Assembly: GCF_016863655.1 (NCBI RefSeq)
Contig: NZ_BOPH01000081.1
Span: 56,132 to 120,131 of the forward strand
Direction: 5' to 3'
Source of the DNA: Virgisporangium ochraceum
GTDB lineage: Bacteria > Actinomycetota > Actinomycetes > Mycobacteriales > Micromonosporaceae
Length of the DNA stretch: 64,000 bases
Shown: positions 8,688 through 17,559 of the stretch, one piece after another
Layout of the letters: the number at the start of each line of letters is the position of its first letter
Position numbering within the stretch: position 1 is the first letter of the stretch
Notes under the pieces: generated by a model
The model's input: only the letters and a program-made list of their open reading frames with translations
Database searches by the model: none
What the model was told of the DNA's origin: nothing
Made by a program: the position numbers and the translations under genes

Positions 8688-10212
8688 CTGCCAGCACGCC
8701 CTTGATGAACTGCGCCAGCGGCTGGTGGTGCACGGCCGGCAGGTCCCAGTGGTTCTCGAGGTTCTCGGCGAGGTGGTGCTCGGTCACCACGGCGCCGTCG
8801 CGGCGCACACGCACGACCGGATGCAGGTAGCTGGCGTCGTGGGCGGCCGCCGCGTCGTTCTCGGCGATGCGCGGGACCGTGATGTCGAACGGGTCCACCC
8901 GGTCGTGCTCCGGCCCGTACTCCAGGGTGACCAGGAACGCCAGCCCGTCGGAGCCGACGTGGGCGACCGGCAACTCCTCGAGGTAGCGCGCGCCGTCGGC
9001 GGTCACGGTGACCACGTCGGCGAGGACACCGAACTGCTGCCACAGCGCGGAGGTGCGGTTGATCCGGGCGATGACCGCGTCGGCGATCGCCTCGGGCGTG
9101 GCCTCGACGGCGACGGACGGCCACGGCGTGTCGTGGTAGCGCTCGCCGAGGATGCGGTGCAGTGCCCTGACGCCGTACCGGAAGCCGTGGATGAACCCGC
9201 TGGTGGACTTCTTGAAGTCGCGTTGCTGGGTGAGGGTGCCGGCGAAGTACAGGCCGGGTACGTTGACCGACTCGAACGCCGGGGTCTGTTCGGGGAAGCG
9301 GTCGTTGATGACCAGGCGCGGCCGCGCCGTGTCGTCGAAGATGGACGCGTCGAAGCGGAAGCCCGTGCACAGGATGACGCGGTCGTAGTCGATCTGCCGC
9401 AGCGCCTCGACCGTGCGGGCGTAGCGGAAGTCGATCCGGTAGCCGCCGTCCTCCCGGCGGGAGATCCGTTCCACGGTGCCGTCGAGCACCGCGTTCTGCG
9501 ACTTGAGCTGGTAGGTGTCGAGGAAGTTGTTGTTCACCGCGCGCAGGTGGCCGACGTAGTGCGTCTGCCACGCCATCTTCACCGCGCGCGGCCCGGCGAC
9601 GTGGATGACCGCGGCCGTCTCGACGAGCGCGTCGGCGGTCTCGAACGCCGAGTTGCCCTTGCCGACGATGAGCACCCGCTGGTTGGTGAAGTCGTCCGGG
9701 TCGACGCTGACGGTGTCGTACCGCTCGGCCACCTCGGCGCCGGGGATCGGTGGGACGTACAGGTTCCCGACCCCGGTGGCGACGACCACCCGCCGCGCCG
9801 TGAGGGTCTCGCCGCCGGCCACGACGGTGAACCCGTCGGCGTCGCGTGACACCCGCGACACCCTGGTGTCGTAACGGATCCGCGCGCCGGTGCGGACCGC
9901 GACGTCGGCCAGGTAGCGGACCATGGTGTCGGCGTCGGGGAAGTAGCGGCGGCTGTAGTTGCCGAACAGCAGCGCCGGGTCGTCGGTCAGCAGGGAGTTC
10001 CAGTCGGCCCGGAGGTTGAACTCGGGATCCTCGGACCCGGTCCACACCTTGTTGATCGAGATCAGCTGGCGGTGGCGCGGGTACGTGGTGAAGAACGTGC
10101 CCGGCGCCGAGCCGGCTTCGAGGACCAGGTAGTCGCGGCCGTCGCGCTCCAGCAGGGCGGCGAGCTGCAGCCCCGCCGGTCCGGCCCCGATGATCAGGTA
10201 GTCCGTCGTCAT
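8677..10212 (-). CDS. FOXRED2-like FAD-dependent oxidoreductase A
   Basis: About 511 residues. An N-terminal FAD Rossmann motif YLIIGAGPAGLQ is followed by FTTYPRHRQLISINK and FNLRADWNSLL, hallmarks of the family of eukaryotic FOXRED2/ERFAD. A second nucleotide site is VLIVGKGNSAFETAD, and residues near HVAGPRAVKMAWQTHYVGH and NNNFLDTYQLKS are strongly conserved with paralogue B at 11761. An ATG at 10212 is taken as start, with an in-frame GTG at 10221 as alternative. It is the first gene of the leftward arm of the cluster. The reaction is unknown; flavin monooxygenase or amine/thiol oxidation are both possible. Confidence 0.8.
   Translation of the reverse strand: MTTDYLIIGAGPAGLQLAALLERDGRDYLVLEAGSAPGTFFTTYPRHRQLISINKVWTGSEDPEFNLRADWNSLLTDDPALLFGNYSRRYFPDADTMVRYLADVAVRTGARIRYDTRVSRVSRDADGFTVVAGGETLTARRVVVATGVGNLYVPPIPGAEVAERYDTVSVDPDDFTNQRVLIVGKGNSAFETADALVETAAVIHVAGPRAVKMAWQTHYVGHLRAVNNNFLDTYQLKSQNAVLDGTVERISRREDGGYRIDFRYARTVEALRQIDYDRVILCTGFRFDASIFDDTARPRLVINDRFPEQTPAFESVNVPGLYFAGTLTQQRDFKKSTSGFIHGFRYGVRALHRILGERYHDTPWPSVAVEATPEAIADAVIARINRTSALWQQFGVLADVVTVTADGARYLEELPVAHVGSDGLAFLVTLEYGPEHDRVDPFDITVPRIAENDAAAAHDASYLHPVVRVRRDGAVVTEHHLAENLENHWDLPAVHHQPLAQFIKGVLADGV
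9119..9358. repeat. Copy A of a 240-bp inverted near-identical tract
   Basis: On the minus strand these 240 bp match 12608-12847 on the plus strand with 6 mismatches by my count. They lie inside the two flavoprotein genes, which on either side of the tract are clearly diverged at protein and codon level. Recent gene conversion between the two copies is the simplest explanation. Confidence 0.85.
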
Positions 10213-10236
10213 GTGGTGCACCGTAGGGACGCGATT

Positions 10237-10250
10237 TCAGAAGCTTCTGA
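10237..10250. promoter_or_regulatory. Perfect 14-bp palindrome between divergent operons
   Basis: TCAGAAGCTTCTGA is a perfect palindrome in the 63-bp gap between the leftward flavoprotein gene and the rightward ammonia-lyase gene. It is the only AT-richer patch in the gap and sits where both promoters must lie. It is therefore a likely operator for a dimeric regulator that controls both arms. The cognate regulator is not identified. Confidence 0.6.
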
Positions 10251-10275
10251 GAATGTGTCTCTAGCGTGCCGTCCC

Positions 10276-11754
10276 ATGACACCACAGGTGGATCTCGCCG
10301 GTCCGCTGCGGGTCGCCGACCTGCACGCCGCCCGCGACCCGGTCCGGGTCGTGGTCGGTGAGCGGGTGACGGCCCGCGTCGCCGCCGCCCGCGTGTTCCT
10401 GACCAAGGTCCTCGGCGACGACCGCGCGGTCTACGGGGCCACCACCGGGTTCGGCGCGCTCGTCGGGTACGCCGGCCGGGCCGACCTGCGCGACCAGGCC
10501 GACAACACGCTCGCGCACCTCGGCGCCGGCCAGGGACCGGACCTCGACCCGCACGTGGTGCGGGCGACGATGCTCGTGCGCGTGTGGTCGCTGGCCCGCG
10601 GGTCGAGCGGCGTGTCCCCCCACGTCGTCGACGCGATCGCGGCGATGCTGGCGACGACGTTCGTCCCGGCGGTGCCGCGGCTGGGGTCGGTCGGCGCCAG
10701 CGGCGACCTCATCCCGCTGGGCGCGGCCGCGCAGGCGCTGCGGGGCCGCGGTCACGCCTATGTGGACGGCGTGCGCCTGCCCGCGGCGCGGGCGCTGGAC
10801 CGGGCCGGGCTGGAGCCGTTGCCGCTCGACGGCCGCGACGCGCTGGCGATGGTCAACGGCACGTCGCTGACCACCGCCGCGACGGCGCTGGCCCTCGACG
10901 CGGTGCGCCGGTCGCACCGGGCGGTGCTGACGCTGACCTGCCTGCTCGCCGACCTGCTCGGCAGCGACCCGCAGTTCCTCGACGCCCGCCTGCTCGCCGC
11001 GTACGGCCATCCGGGTGCCGTCGCGGTCGGTGCCGCGATGCGGGCCACCGCGGAGGGCCTGACGGCGTCGGGCACCCGGGCACTGCAGGAGCCGTACAGC
11101 ATCCGGTGTTCGCCGCAGCTGCTCGGCGCGGCCGAGGACGCGCTGCGCTACGTCGACGGCGTCGTGGCCGCGGATCTCGCGAGTGTCAGCGACAACCCGG
11201 TGTTCTTCCCCGACGACGACGCGGTGGTGCACGGCGGGAACTTCTTCGGCCAGCCGGCCGCGTTCGCGGCCGACGTGCTGTCGATGGTGGCCGCCCAGGT
11301 CGGCAACCTCGCCGAGCGGCAGCTCGACCTGCTCGTCGACCCGCACCGCAACGGCGGCCTGCCGCCGATGCTGGCCGCCGGGCCGGGGCAGCAGCACGGC
11401 CTGCAGGGGGTGCAGCTGGCGTCGACCGCGCTGGTCGCGGAGCTGCGCCGGGACGCGGTTCCGGCCAGCATGCAGAGCCTGCCGACCAACCTGCACAACC
11501 AGGACGTCGTGCCGCTCGGCACCCAGGCCGCCCTGCGGGCCCTGGACCACGCCCGGCTGCTGCGGCTGCTCGTCGGGTCGCTGGCGCTCGGGCTGCGCCA
11601 GGCCGTCCACGTCGGCGCCCGCACACCGACCGCGCCGCGCTGCGCCGCGGTGCTGGCCGCGCTCGCCGACGCGATACCCCCGATCGACCCGGACCGGCCG
11701 TTGGAGGACGACGTGCGGCGCGCCGCCGACGTCGTCGCGAACTTCGAGAGGTGA
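10276..11754 (+). CDS. MIO-type aromatic amino acid ammonia-lyase, tyrosine-like
   Basis: A 492-residue member of the histidine/phenylalanine/tyrosine ammonia-lyase family. Ala141-Ser142-Gly143 in GSVGASGDLIPL forms the MIO cofactor, and Tyr53 in VYGATTGFG is the catalytic tyrosine. The substrate-selectivity position reads NTLAHLGAGQG: the His81-Leu82 pair aligns with the His-Leu of bacterial tyrosine ammonia-lyase, not the Ser-His of HutH. The product would be p-coumarate (or beta-tyrosine if it is an aminomutase). There are no hut genes around. The ATG at 10276 is chosen because it lies just after the divergent promoter. It leads a five-gene unit with flavin, P450 and transport genes. Confidence 0.82.
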   Translation: MTPQVDLAGPLRVADLHAARDPVRVVVGERVTARVAAARVFLTKVLGDDRAVYGATTGFGALVGYAGRADLRDQADNTLAHLGAGQGPDLDPHVVRATMLVRVWSLARGSSGVSPHVVDAIAAMLATTFVPAVPRLGSVGASGDLIPLGAAAQALRGRGHAYVDGVRLPAARALDRAGLEPLPLDGRDALAMVNGTSLTTAATALALDAVRRSHRAVLTLTCLLADLLGSDPQFLDARLLAAYGHPGAVAVGAAMRATAEGLTASGTRALQEPYSIRCSPQLLGAAEDALRYVDGVVAADLASVSDNPVFFPDDDAVVHGGNFFGQPAAFAADVLSMVAAQVGNLAERQLDLLVDPHRNGGLPPMLAAGPGQQHGLQGVQLASTALVAELRRDAVPASMQSLPTNLHNQDVVPLGTQAALRALDHARLLRLLVGSLALGLRQAVHVGARTPTAPRCAAVLAALADAIPPIDPDRPLEDDVRRAADVVANFER

Positions 11755-11760
11755 CCGTCG

Positions 11761-13280
11761 TGACGCTGGAGTACCTGATCATCGGAGCCGGCCCGGCCGG
11801 GTTGCAGCTGGCCGCCCTCTTCGAGGCCGAGGGCCGGCACGACTACCTGGTCCTCGAAGCCGGTGGGGCGCCGGGGACGTTCTTCACCCGCTTCCCGCGG
11901 CACCGGCAGCTCATCTCCATCAACAAGGCGCACACGGGCACCGACGACCCGGAGCTGAACCTGCGGCTGGACTGGAACTCGCTGCTGGACGCGGGGCACC
12001 TGTTCACCGACTACACCGAGCGGTACTTCCCGCACGCGGACGTCATGGTGCGCTACCTCGCCGACGTCGCCGCGGCGACGGGCGCGAAAATCCGTTACCA
12101 CACAAGGGTGGACCGGGTGTCGAAGGACGCCGGCGGGTTCACGGTGCGGGCCGGGGACGAGATCTTCACGGCGAGACGGGTCGTCGTCGCCACCGGGGTG
12201 TCGAAGCCCTACCGCCCGGACATCGACGGCTTCGACCTCGCCGAGGACTACTCCGACATGTCCGTCGATCCCGCCGACTACACCGACCAGCGGGTGCTCG
12301 TCGTCGGCAAGGGCAACTCGGCGTTCGAGACCGCCGACGCGCTCATCGAGAAGGCCGCGGTCATCCACGTCGCCGGCCCGAGCTCGATCCGCATGGCGTG
12401 GCGCACCCACTACGTCGGGCACCTGCGCGCGGTCAACAACAACTTCCTCGACACGTACCAGTTGAAGTCGGCGAACGCGATCCTCGACGGCAACGTGCGC
12501 AGGATCGAACGCGACGGGACCGGGTACCGCGTCACGTTCAGCTTCTCCCGCGCCGACGAGGTCGTGAAGGAGCTGTACTACGACCGGGTGCTGGCGTGCA
12601 CCGGGTTCCGCTTCGACGCGTCCGTCTTCGACGACACGGCGCGGCCGCGCCTGGTCATCAACGACCGCTTCCCCGAACAGACCCCGGCGTTCGAGTCGGT
12701 CAACGTACCCGGCCTGTACTTCGCCGGCACCCTCACCCAGCAACGCGACTTCAAGAAGTCCACGAACGGGTTCATTCACGGCTTCCGGTACGGCGTCAGG
12801 GCACTGCACCGCATCCTCGGCGAGCGGTACCACGACACACCGTGGCCCGCCGACAAGCTCGACGCGAACCCCGACGCCATCACGCGGGCCGTCGTCGACC
12901 GGGTCAACCGCACCTCCGCGCTGTGGCAGCAGTTCGGCTTCCTCGCCGACGTCGTGACCGTCGACGGCGCCGACGCCCGGTACCTGGAGGAGGTTCCGGT
13001 CGCCTACATCGACGGCACCGGGCCGGCGTTCGTCGTCACCCTCGAGTACGGGCCCGACCACGACAAGGTCGACCCGTTCGACATCACCGTCGGCAGGATC
13101 AGGCAGGACGCCGTCGGCGAGGCACACGATGCCGCGTACCTGCACCCGGTGGTGCGTTTCCGCCGCGACGGCGCAACCGTCGCGGTCCACCACCTCGCCG
13201 AGAACCTGGAGAACCGGTGGGACCGGCCCGACGTGCACGTCCGGCCGCTCGCGGAGTTCGTCGCGCGATGCCTGACCTGA
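11761..13280 (+). CDS. FOXRED2-like FAD-dependent oxidoreductase B
   Basis: About 506 residues, starting at GTG 11761 six bases after the lyase stop. The motifs mirror paralogue A: YLIIGAGPAGLQ, FFTRFPRHRQLISINK, VLVVGKGNSAFETAD and THYVGHLRAVNNNFLDTYQL. The C-terminal third is like that of A, including WQQFGFLADVVTVDG and a tail with HHLAENLENRWDRPDVH. Having two divergent copies in one cluster suggests two related oxidation steps or a heterodimer. Its 3' end overlaps the FMN enzyme gene by 13 bp. The precise reaction is not known. Confidence 0.8.
12608..12847. repeat. Copy B of the 240-bp inverted near-identical tract
   Basis: The plus strand here matches the reverse complement of 9119-9358 with 6 mismatches, of which four are silent. 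It covers the segment encoding RFPEQTPAFESVNVPG and the following residues up to the RYHDTPW motif. Confidence 0.85.
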
Positions 13281-14266
13281 GTCCGGTCCACCGCGACTTC
13301 TTCGCCGGAGGCGCCGGCGACGAGCGGACGCTGCGGGCCAACGAGGCCGCCTTCGACCGGATCCGCGTCGTTCCGCGGGTGCTGCGGGCCACCGGCGACC
13401 GCGACCTGCGCATCACGCTGTTCGGCACCGAGGTCGCCGCGCCGGTCCTCGTCGCGCCGACCGCGTTCCACCGCCTCGCCCACCCCGACGGGGAGGTCGC
13501 CACCGCGCGCGGCACCGCCGCCGCCGGATCCCTGATGGTGGTCAGCATGGCCGCGACCGCACCGGTCGAGGACATCGCCGCGACCGACTGTCCACTGTGG
13601 TTCCAGCTCTACCCGCAACCCGATGCCGCGTTCACCGCGTCGGTCGTCGGCCGCGCGGAGGCCGCCGGTGTCAGGGCCCTGGTGGTGACGGTGGACTCGC
13701 CGGTGTTCGCGCACCGGCCGCGCGACGTGCGCAACGGGTTCCTCGACCTGCCGGCCGGCATGGTGTGCGAGAACCTGCGCGACGGCACGGGCCGGGTGCG
13801 GAGCATCGCGATGGACGACCGGCTCGGCTGGGACGTCGTCGACCGGCTGCGCGCCATCACCGGCCTGCCCATCGTGCTCAAGGGAATCCTGCACCCGGCC
13901 GACGCCGAGCTCGCCGTGGAGCACGGCGTGTCGGGGCTCATCGTGTCCAACCACGGCGGGCGTCAGCTCGACGGCGCGATCGCGACCATCGACGCGTTGC
14001 CGGCGGTCGTGAAGGCCGTGGGCGGACGGCTTCCCGTCCTGCTCGACGGCGGCGTGCGGCGCGGCGTCGACGTGCTGGTGGCGCTCGCGCTCGGTGCCAC
14101 CGCCGTCCTCGTCGGGCGGCCTGTCGTGTGGGCGCTCGCGGCCGGCGGCGCCGCGGGCGTCCGGGATGCCCTCGACGGTCTGATGGTCGGGCTGGACGCG
14201 GCGCTGGCCCTGGCCGGGGCCCGGACCCCGGCGGAGCTGACCGCCGACCTGGTGGCGGCCGCATGA
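13268..14266 (+). CDS. FMN-dependent 2-hydroxyacid oxidase/dehydrogenase
   Basis: A 332-residue TIM-barrel enzyme of the lactate/mandelate/glycolate oxidase family. VLVAPTAFHRLAHPDGE is the FMN-binding start, VLKGILHPADAE carries the barrel lysine, and SNHGGRQLDGA contains the catalytic histidine and the substrate-binding arginine. LLDGGVRRGVDVLVALALGA is the phosphate-binding end. No cytochrome b2 domain is seen. It overlaps the flavoprotein before it and the P450 after it (ATGA, 14263-14266), so translation is coupled. In the cluster it may oxidise an alpha-hydroxy acid such as a 2-hydroxy-arylpropanoate or mandelate. Substrate is inferred. Confidence 0.85.
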   Translation: MPDLSPVHRDFFAGGAGDERTLRANEAAFDRIRVVPRVLRATGDRDLRITLFGTEVAAPVLVAPTAFHRLAHPDGEVATARGTAAAGSLMVVSMAATAPVEDIAATDCPLWFQLYPQPDAAFTASVVGRAEAAGVRALVVTVDSPVFAHRPRDVRNGFLDLPAGMVCENLRDGTGRVRSIAMDDRLGWDVVDRLRAITGLPIVLKGILHPADAELAVEHGVSGLIVSNHGGRQLDGAIATIDALPAVVKAVGGRLPVLLDGGVRRGVDVLVALALGATAVLVGRPVVWALAAGGAAGVRDALDGLMVGLDAALALAGARTPAELTADLVAAA

Positions 14267-15585
14267 CCATCGCCGCGTTCGTCGTCGCAGCGGTGCTGCT
14301 GTGGACCGTTCCGCGCTGGCTGCCCGCGATGGTGGTGCGGCTGCGCGAACGGATCTTCGTGCGGGTCAACGGCGTGGAGGGGATCCCGGTTCCGGGCCCG
14401 CTGGTGGGTCCCGAGCACTTCGAACGGGTCTACGGCGACCCGGCCGCCGACGGGCGCAGCCGCGGCGCCGGGCTGTCCGACCTGTTCTGGTACTGGTTGG
14501 CGCCGGGGCCGCAGATGCACCAGGAGCACCTGGAGCCGGGGGAGCGCTACCGCGTGGTGGCGAGGACGACGCGCCGCGTCCTCGCCGTCCCGCACGACCG
14601 GTGCGACGACCTGGCGACCGCCGCGACCCGCCGCGCGCTCGACGTCCTGACGCCCCGGCGGACCGCGGCCGTGCGGCTGCGCGACCTCATGATGCCGGTC
14701 TGGGCCGAGGTGTTCCACGAACTGGTCTTCGACGAGCCGTGCCCCACGGCGGCGCGCGACCTCATCGTGGCCAACGCGAACGACGTGGTCACCGCGCTCA
14801 AGGCGACCGGCCTGCGGCACATGGACCGGCGTGACCGCCTCACCCGGTACCTGCTCGGACGGCTGGAGGACGGAACGTGCCCGGTGACCCTGCCGGGCTT
14901 CACCGCCCAGGAGACCACGTGGTACCTGCAGGGCGCGTTCTTCAACACGGCCGTGGTGCAGATGTCCGAGGCGATGGCACACATCCTGCTGTGCGCGGCC
15001 CAGCATCCGGCGCCGCCGTACGCCGACGACGACGCCCTCGACCGGTTCATCGACGAGACGCTGCGGGTGCATCCGCTGTTCGGGATCGCGCACCGGATCA
15101 CCTCGGCACCGATCGTCGTCGACGCGTCGGTGACGCTGCCGGCGGGTTCGGTGCTGCTGTTCAACTACCTCGCCTACCAGCGGACCGGCCCGGCGGCGGA
15201 CGCCGCCTTCGACCCGGACCGGTGGCTGTCCGTCCCGCGCCGCGAGGCGCATTTCATCCCGTACGGCGTGACCGCCAACCGCGCCTGCCCTGCCCGCGGG
15301 GCCGCCCCGGTGATGTTGCGCGCCGCCACCCGCGAGGTGCTGCGCCGCTTCACGCTCGCGTCCGCCGTCGAGCACACCAGGTCGCTGCCCAGCCGCGGCC
15401 CCGCCTACCTGACGCCCGTCGGACTCGCCGGGCCCGGCCGGGCGCGCCTGGCCGCGCAGCGGCTGGGGGACCGGTGGGCCGGCGTCGGGCGCTCGGTGCG
15501 GCAACTCGTTCTCGGCACCTGGATGGTCGTCGACGCGCGGCGGCAACGGCTCTGTACGTCGTTCTTCGAGGAGGTTGGTACGTGA
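14263..15585 (+). CDS. Membrane-anchored atypical cytochrome P450
   Basis: A 440-residue protein. Residues 3-22 are one hydrophobic anchor, rare among bacterial P450s, which are mostly soluble. The K-helix ExxR motif is in DETLRVHPLFG. The heme loop reads FIPYGVTANRACPARG with Cys342 as likely thiolate: the usual FxxGxRxCxG is stretched and changed. The I-helix acid-alcohol pair is not obvious (FNTAVVQMSEAMAH). It overlaps both neighbours by 4 bp. No ferredoxin is encoded close by, so it may use a membrane partner or do an unusual reaction. Placement in the P450 superfamily is fairly sure; activity is not. Confidence 0.72.
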   Translation: MTIAAFVVAAVLLWTVPRWLPAMVVRLRERIFVRVNGVEGIPVPGPLVGPEHFERVYGDPAADGRSRGAGLSDLFWYWLAPGPQMHQEHLEPGERYRVVARTTRRVLAVPHDRCDDLATAATRRALDVLTPRRTAAVRLRDLMMPVWAEVFHELVFDEPCPTAARDLIVANANDVVTALKATGLRHMDRRDRLTRYLLGRLEDGTCPVTLPGFTAQETTWYLQGAFFNTAVVQMSEAMAHILLCAAQHPAPPYADDDALDRFIDETLRVHPLFGIAHRITSAPIVVDASVTLPAGSVLLFNYLAYQRTGPAADAAFDPDRWLSVPRREAHFIPYGVTANRACPARGAAPVMLRAATREVLRRFTLASAVEHTRSLPSRGPAYLTPVGLAGPGRARLAAQRLGDRWAGVGRSVRQLVLGTWMVVDARRQRLCTSFFEEVGT

Positions 15586-16844
15586 CGCCGGTCGAACTCG
15601 CACCCCGGTTCTTCATCGCCGTGGCGGTGATCCTGTTGTTCTGCAAGGCGGTCGCCTGGTTGCTGGCCAAGGTGGGCCAGCCACCGGTGGTCAGCGAGAT
15701 GCTCGCGGGCGTCCTGCTCGGCCCGTCGCTGCTCGGCCTGCTCCTGCCCGGCGTGCAGGACGCGCTGTTCCCGGCGCAGCTGCTGCCGATCCTGTACGTG
15801 GTCGGTCAGGTCGGGTTGGTGCTGTTCATGTTCCAGGCCGGCTACGCGTTCACCACCCACCGGATCTCCGGGGTCGTGGGCACCGCCGGCGCGGTGTCGG
15901 TGGCCGGTGTGGCCGCGCCGCTGACGCTCGGCGTGCTGCTCGTCGTGCTCCTGCACCGCCAGGTGCCGGTGCAGAAGGAGGGCACGTCGCTGGGCGTCAC
16001 GGCGGCGTTCGTCGGGGTGGCGCTGGCCATCACGGCGTTCCCCATGCTCGCCCGCATCATCACCGAGCGCGGGCAGGCCGGCACCCGGCACGGGTCGGTG
16101 TCGCTCGCGAGCGGCGCCCTCGACGACGTGACCGCGTGGGTGATGCTCGCCGTGGTGCTCGCGTTCGCGTCGGGTGAGGCCGGGCCGGCGTTCGTCACGG
16201 CCGGCGGCGCCGTGGTCTTCGGGCTGGTGATGTGGCTCCTGGGCCCGCGGGTGACCCGCGTCCTGATGGGCAGCGACCGCCTCGACGACCGCGCCCGGAT
16301 GCTGGGCACGGTGGCGCTGCTGTTCCTGGTGGCCTGGTACACCGACGAGATCGGGCTGTACGCGGTCTTCGGCGCGTTCGCGGTCGGCGTGGTGATGCCG
16401 CACACCGACCGCACCGACCGGGTCGTCGACACGCTCACGCCGGTCGCCGCCACCGTGTTCCTGCCGCTGTTCTTCACCTACTCCGGGCTGCGCACGGAGT
16501 TCGGGCTCCTCGGCGACCCGGCGGTGCTCGCGTTCGCGGTGGCGTGCGTCGTGGTGGCGATCGTCGCCAAGTTCGGCGCCTGCTGGGCCGCGGCCCGCGT
16601 GCGGGGGGAGCCGCAGGGGGTGGCGCTGCGGATCGGCGCGTTGATGAACGCCCGCGGCCTGATGCAGCTCATCGCGCTCAACGTGGGGCTGGAGGCGGGC
16701 ATCGTGAGTCCGCTGCTGTTCACCGTGCTGGTCCTCGTCGCCCTGGTGACCACGCTGATGACGACGCCGGTGCTGTCCTGGCTCGATCGGCGGGACCGCT
16801 CCGCCGCCCCGCCGGACAGGGAGCTGGCAGTGAGTCGAGATTGA
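15582..16844 (+). CDS. CPA2-type cation/proton antiporter (KefB-like)
   Basis: About 420 residues with a dozen hydrophobic segments. The family pattern is clear: GQPPVVSEMLAGVLLGPSLLG at the start, AFPMLARIITERG, ASGALDDVTAWVML (the paired Asp-Asp of the ion site), and MNARGLMQLIALNVGLE in the C-terminal half. No TrkA-N regulatory domain follows. The GTG start overlaps the P450 stop and has a GAGGAGG site. As last gene of the cluster it may export a charged product or balance ions; this is inference. Confidence 0.85.
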   Translation: MTPVELAPRFFIAVAVILLFCKAVAWLLAKVGQPPVVSEMLAGVLLGPSLLGLLLPGVQDALFPAQLLPILYVVGQVGLVLFMFQAGYAFTTHRISGVVGTAGAVSVAGVAAPLTLGVLLVVLLHRQVPVQKEGTSLGVTAAFVGVALAITAFPMLARIITERGQAGTRHGSVSLASGALDDVTAWVMLAVVLAFASGEAGPAFVTAGGAVVFGLVMWLLGPRVTRVLMGSDRLDDRARMLGTVALLFLVAWYTDEIGLYAVFGAFAVGVVMPHTDRTDRVVDTLTPVAATVFLPLFFTYSGLRTEFGLLGDPAVLAFAVACVVVAIVAKFGACWAAARVRGEPQGVALRIGALMNARGLMQLIALNVGLEAGIVSPLLFTVLVLVALVTTLMTTPVLSWLDRRDRSAAPPDRELAVSRD

Positions 16845-16875
16845 GACATCGATCACTACTTGCCGACGCAAAGAC

Positions 16876-17559
16876 ATGTGCGATCGTCGATGGATGTCTG
16901 CTGTGGGGCGGCTCCTCGTCGTCGAGGACGACGAGGAGCTCAGCGAGATGCTGACCGGCGCGCTGGTCGACGAGGGCTACCTCGTCGACCGGGCACCCGA
17001 CGGGCACCGCGGACTGCACTTAGGGCTGACCCGGCGCTACGACGTCATGCTCATCGACCGGCTGCTGCCCGCGCTCGACGGTCTCGACCTGGTCGCGCGG
17101 CTGCGGTCGCGGTCGGTTCCGGCGCGGGCCCTGCTGCTGACCGCGCTGGGCACGGTCGACGACCGGATCGCCGGCCTCGACGCGGGCGCCGACGACTATC
17201 TCGCCAAGCCGTTCGACCTCGACGAGCTCAGTGCCCGGGTGCGGGCGCTGTGCCGGCGGATGCCGGCTCCGACCGAGTCCCTGCCGGTCGGTCGGGGCCG
17301 GCTCGACCTGGTGGCCCGTGACGTGGTGCGGCCCGACGGGTCGCGGACGGCACTGTCCACCCGGGAGTTCGAACTGCTGCGGACGCTCGCCGCCCGGCCG
17401 ACCGGCGTCCACTCCCGCTCGGAGCTGCGCCGCCGCGTCTTCGAGGAGGCGGCCGCGGCGTCCATTGTGGACACCTACGTGTACTACCTGCGCCGCAAGC
17501 TCGGCCGGTCGGTGATCCGCACCGTGTACGGCCTCGGATACCGGCTGGGGTCGGTGTGA
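16876..17559 (+). CDS. OmpR-type response regulator
   Basis: A 227-residue two-domain regulator. The receiver has the acidic pair in LLVVEDDEE, the phospho-acceptor Asp61 in VMLIDRLLP and the conserved Lys111 in DYLAKPFD. The C-terminal winged helix ends YVYYLRRKLGRSVIRTVYGLGYRL. Possible starts are 16876, 16894 (MSAVGRLLVVEDD) and GTG 16903; the later two are closer to the family length. It overlaps the kinase gene by 4 bp. It lies 31 bp after the antiporter, so it could belong to the same cluster and bind its promoter, but that is only positional. Confidence 0.88.
   Translation: MCDRRWMSAVGRLLVVEDDEELSEMLTGALVDEGYLVDRAPDGHRGLHLGLTRRYDVMLIDRLLPALDGLDLVARLRSRSVPARALLLTALGTVDDRIAGLDAGADDYLAKPFDLDELSARVRALCRRMPAPTESLPVGRGRLDLVARDVVRPDGSRTALSTREFELLRTLAARPTGVHSRSELRRRVFEEAAAASIVDTYVYYLRRKLGRSVIRTVYGLGYRLGSV

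Noticed and set aside
10276..11754. Histidine ammonia-lyase (hutH)
   Set aside because: The selectivity site is His-Leu instead of Ser-His and no hutU, hutI or hutG gene is near.
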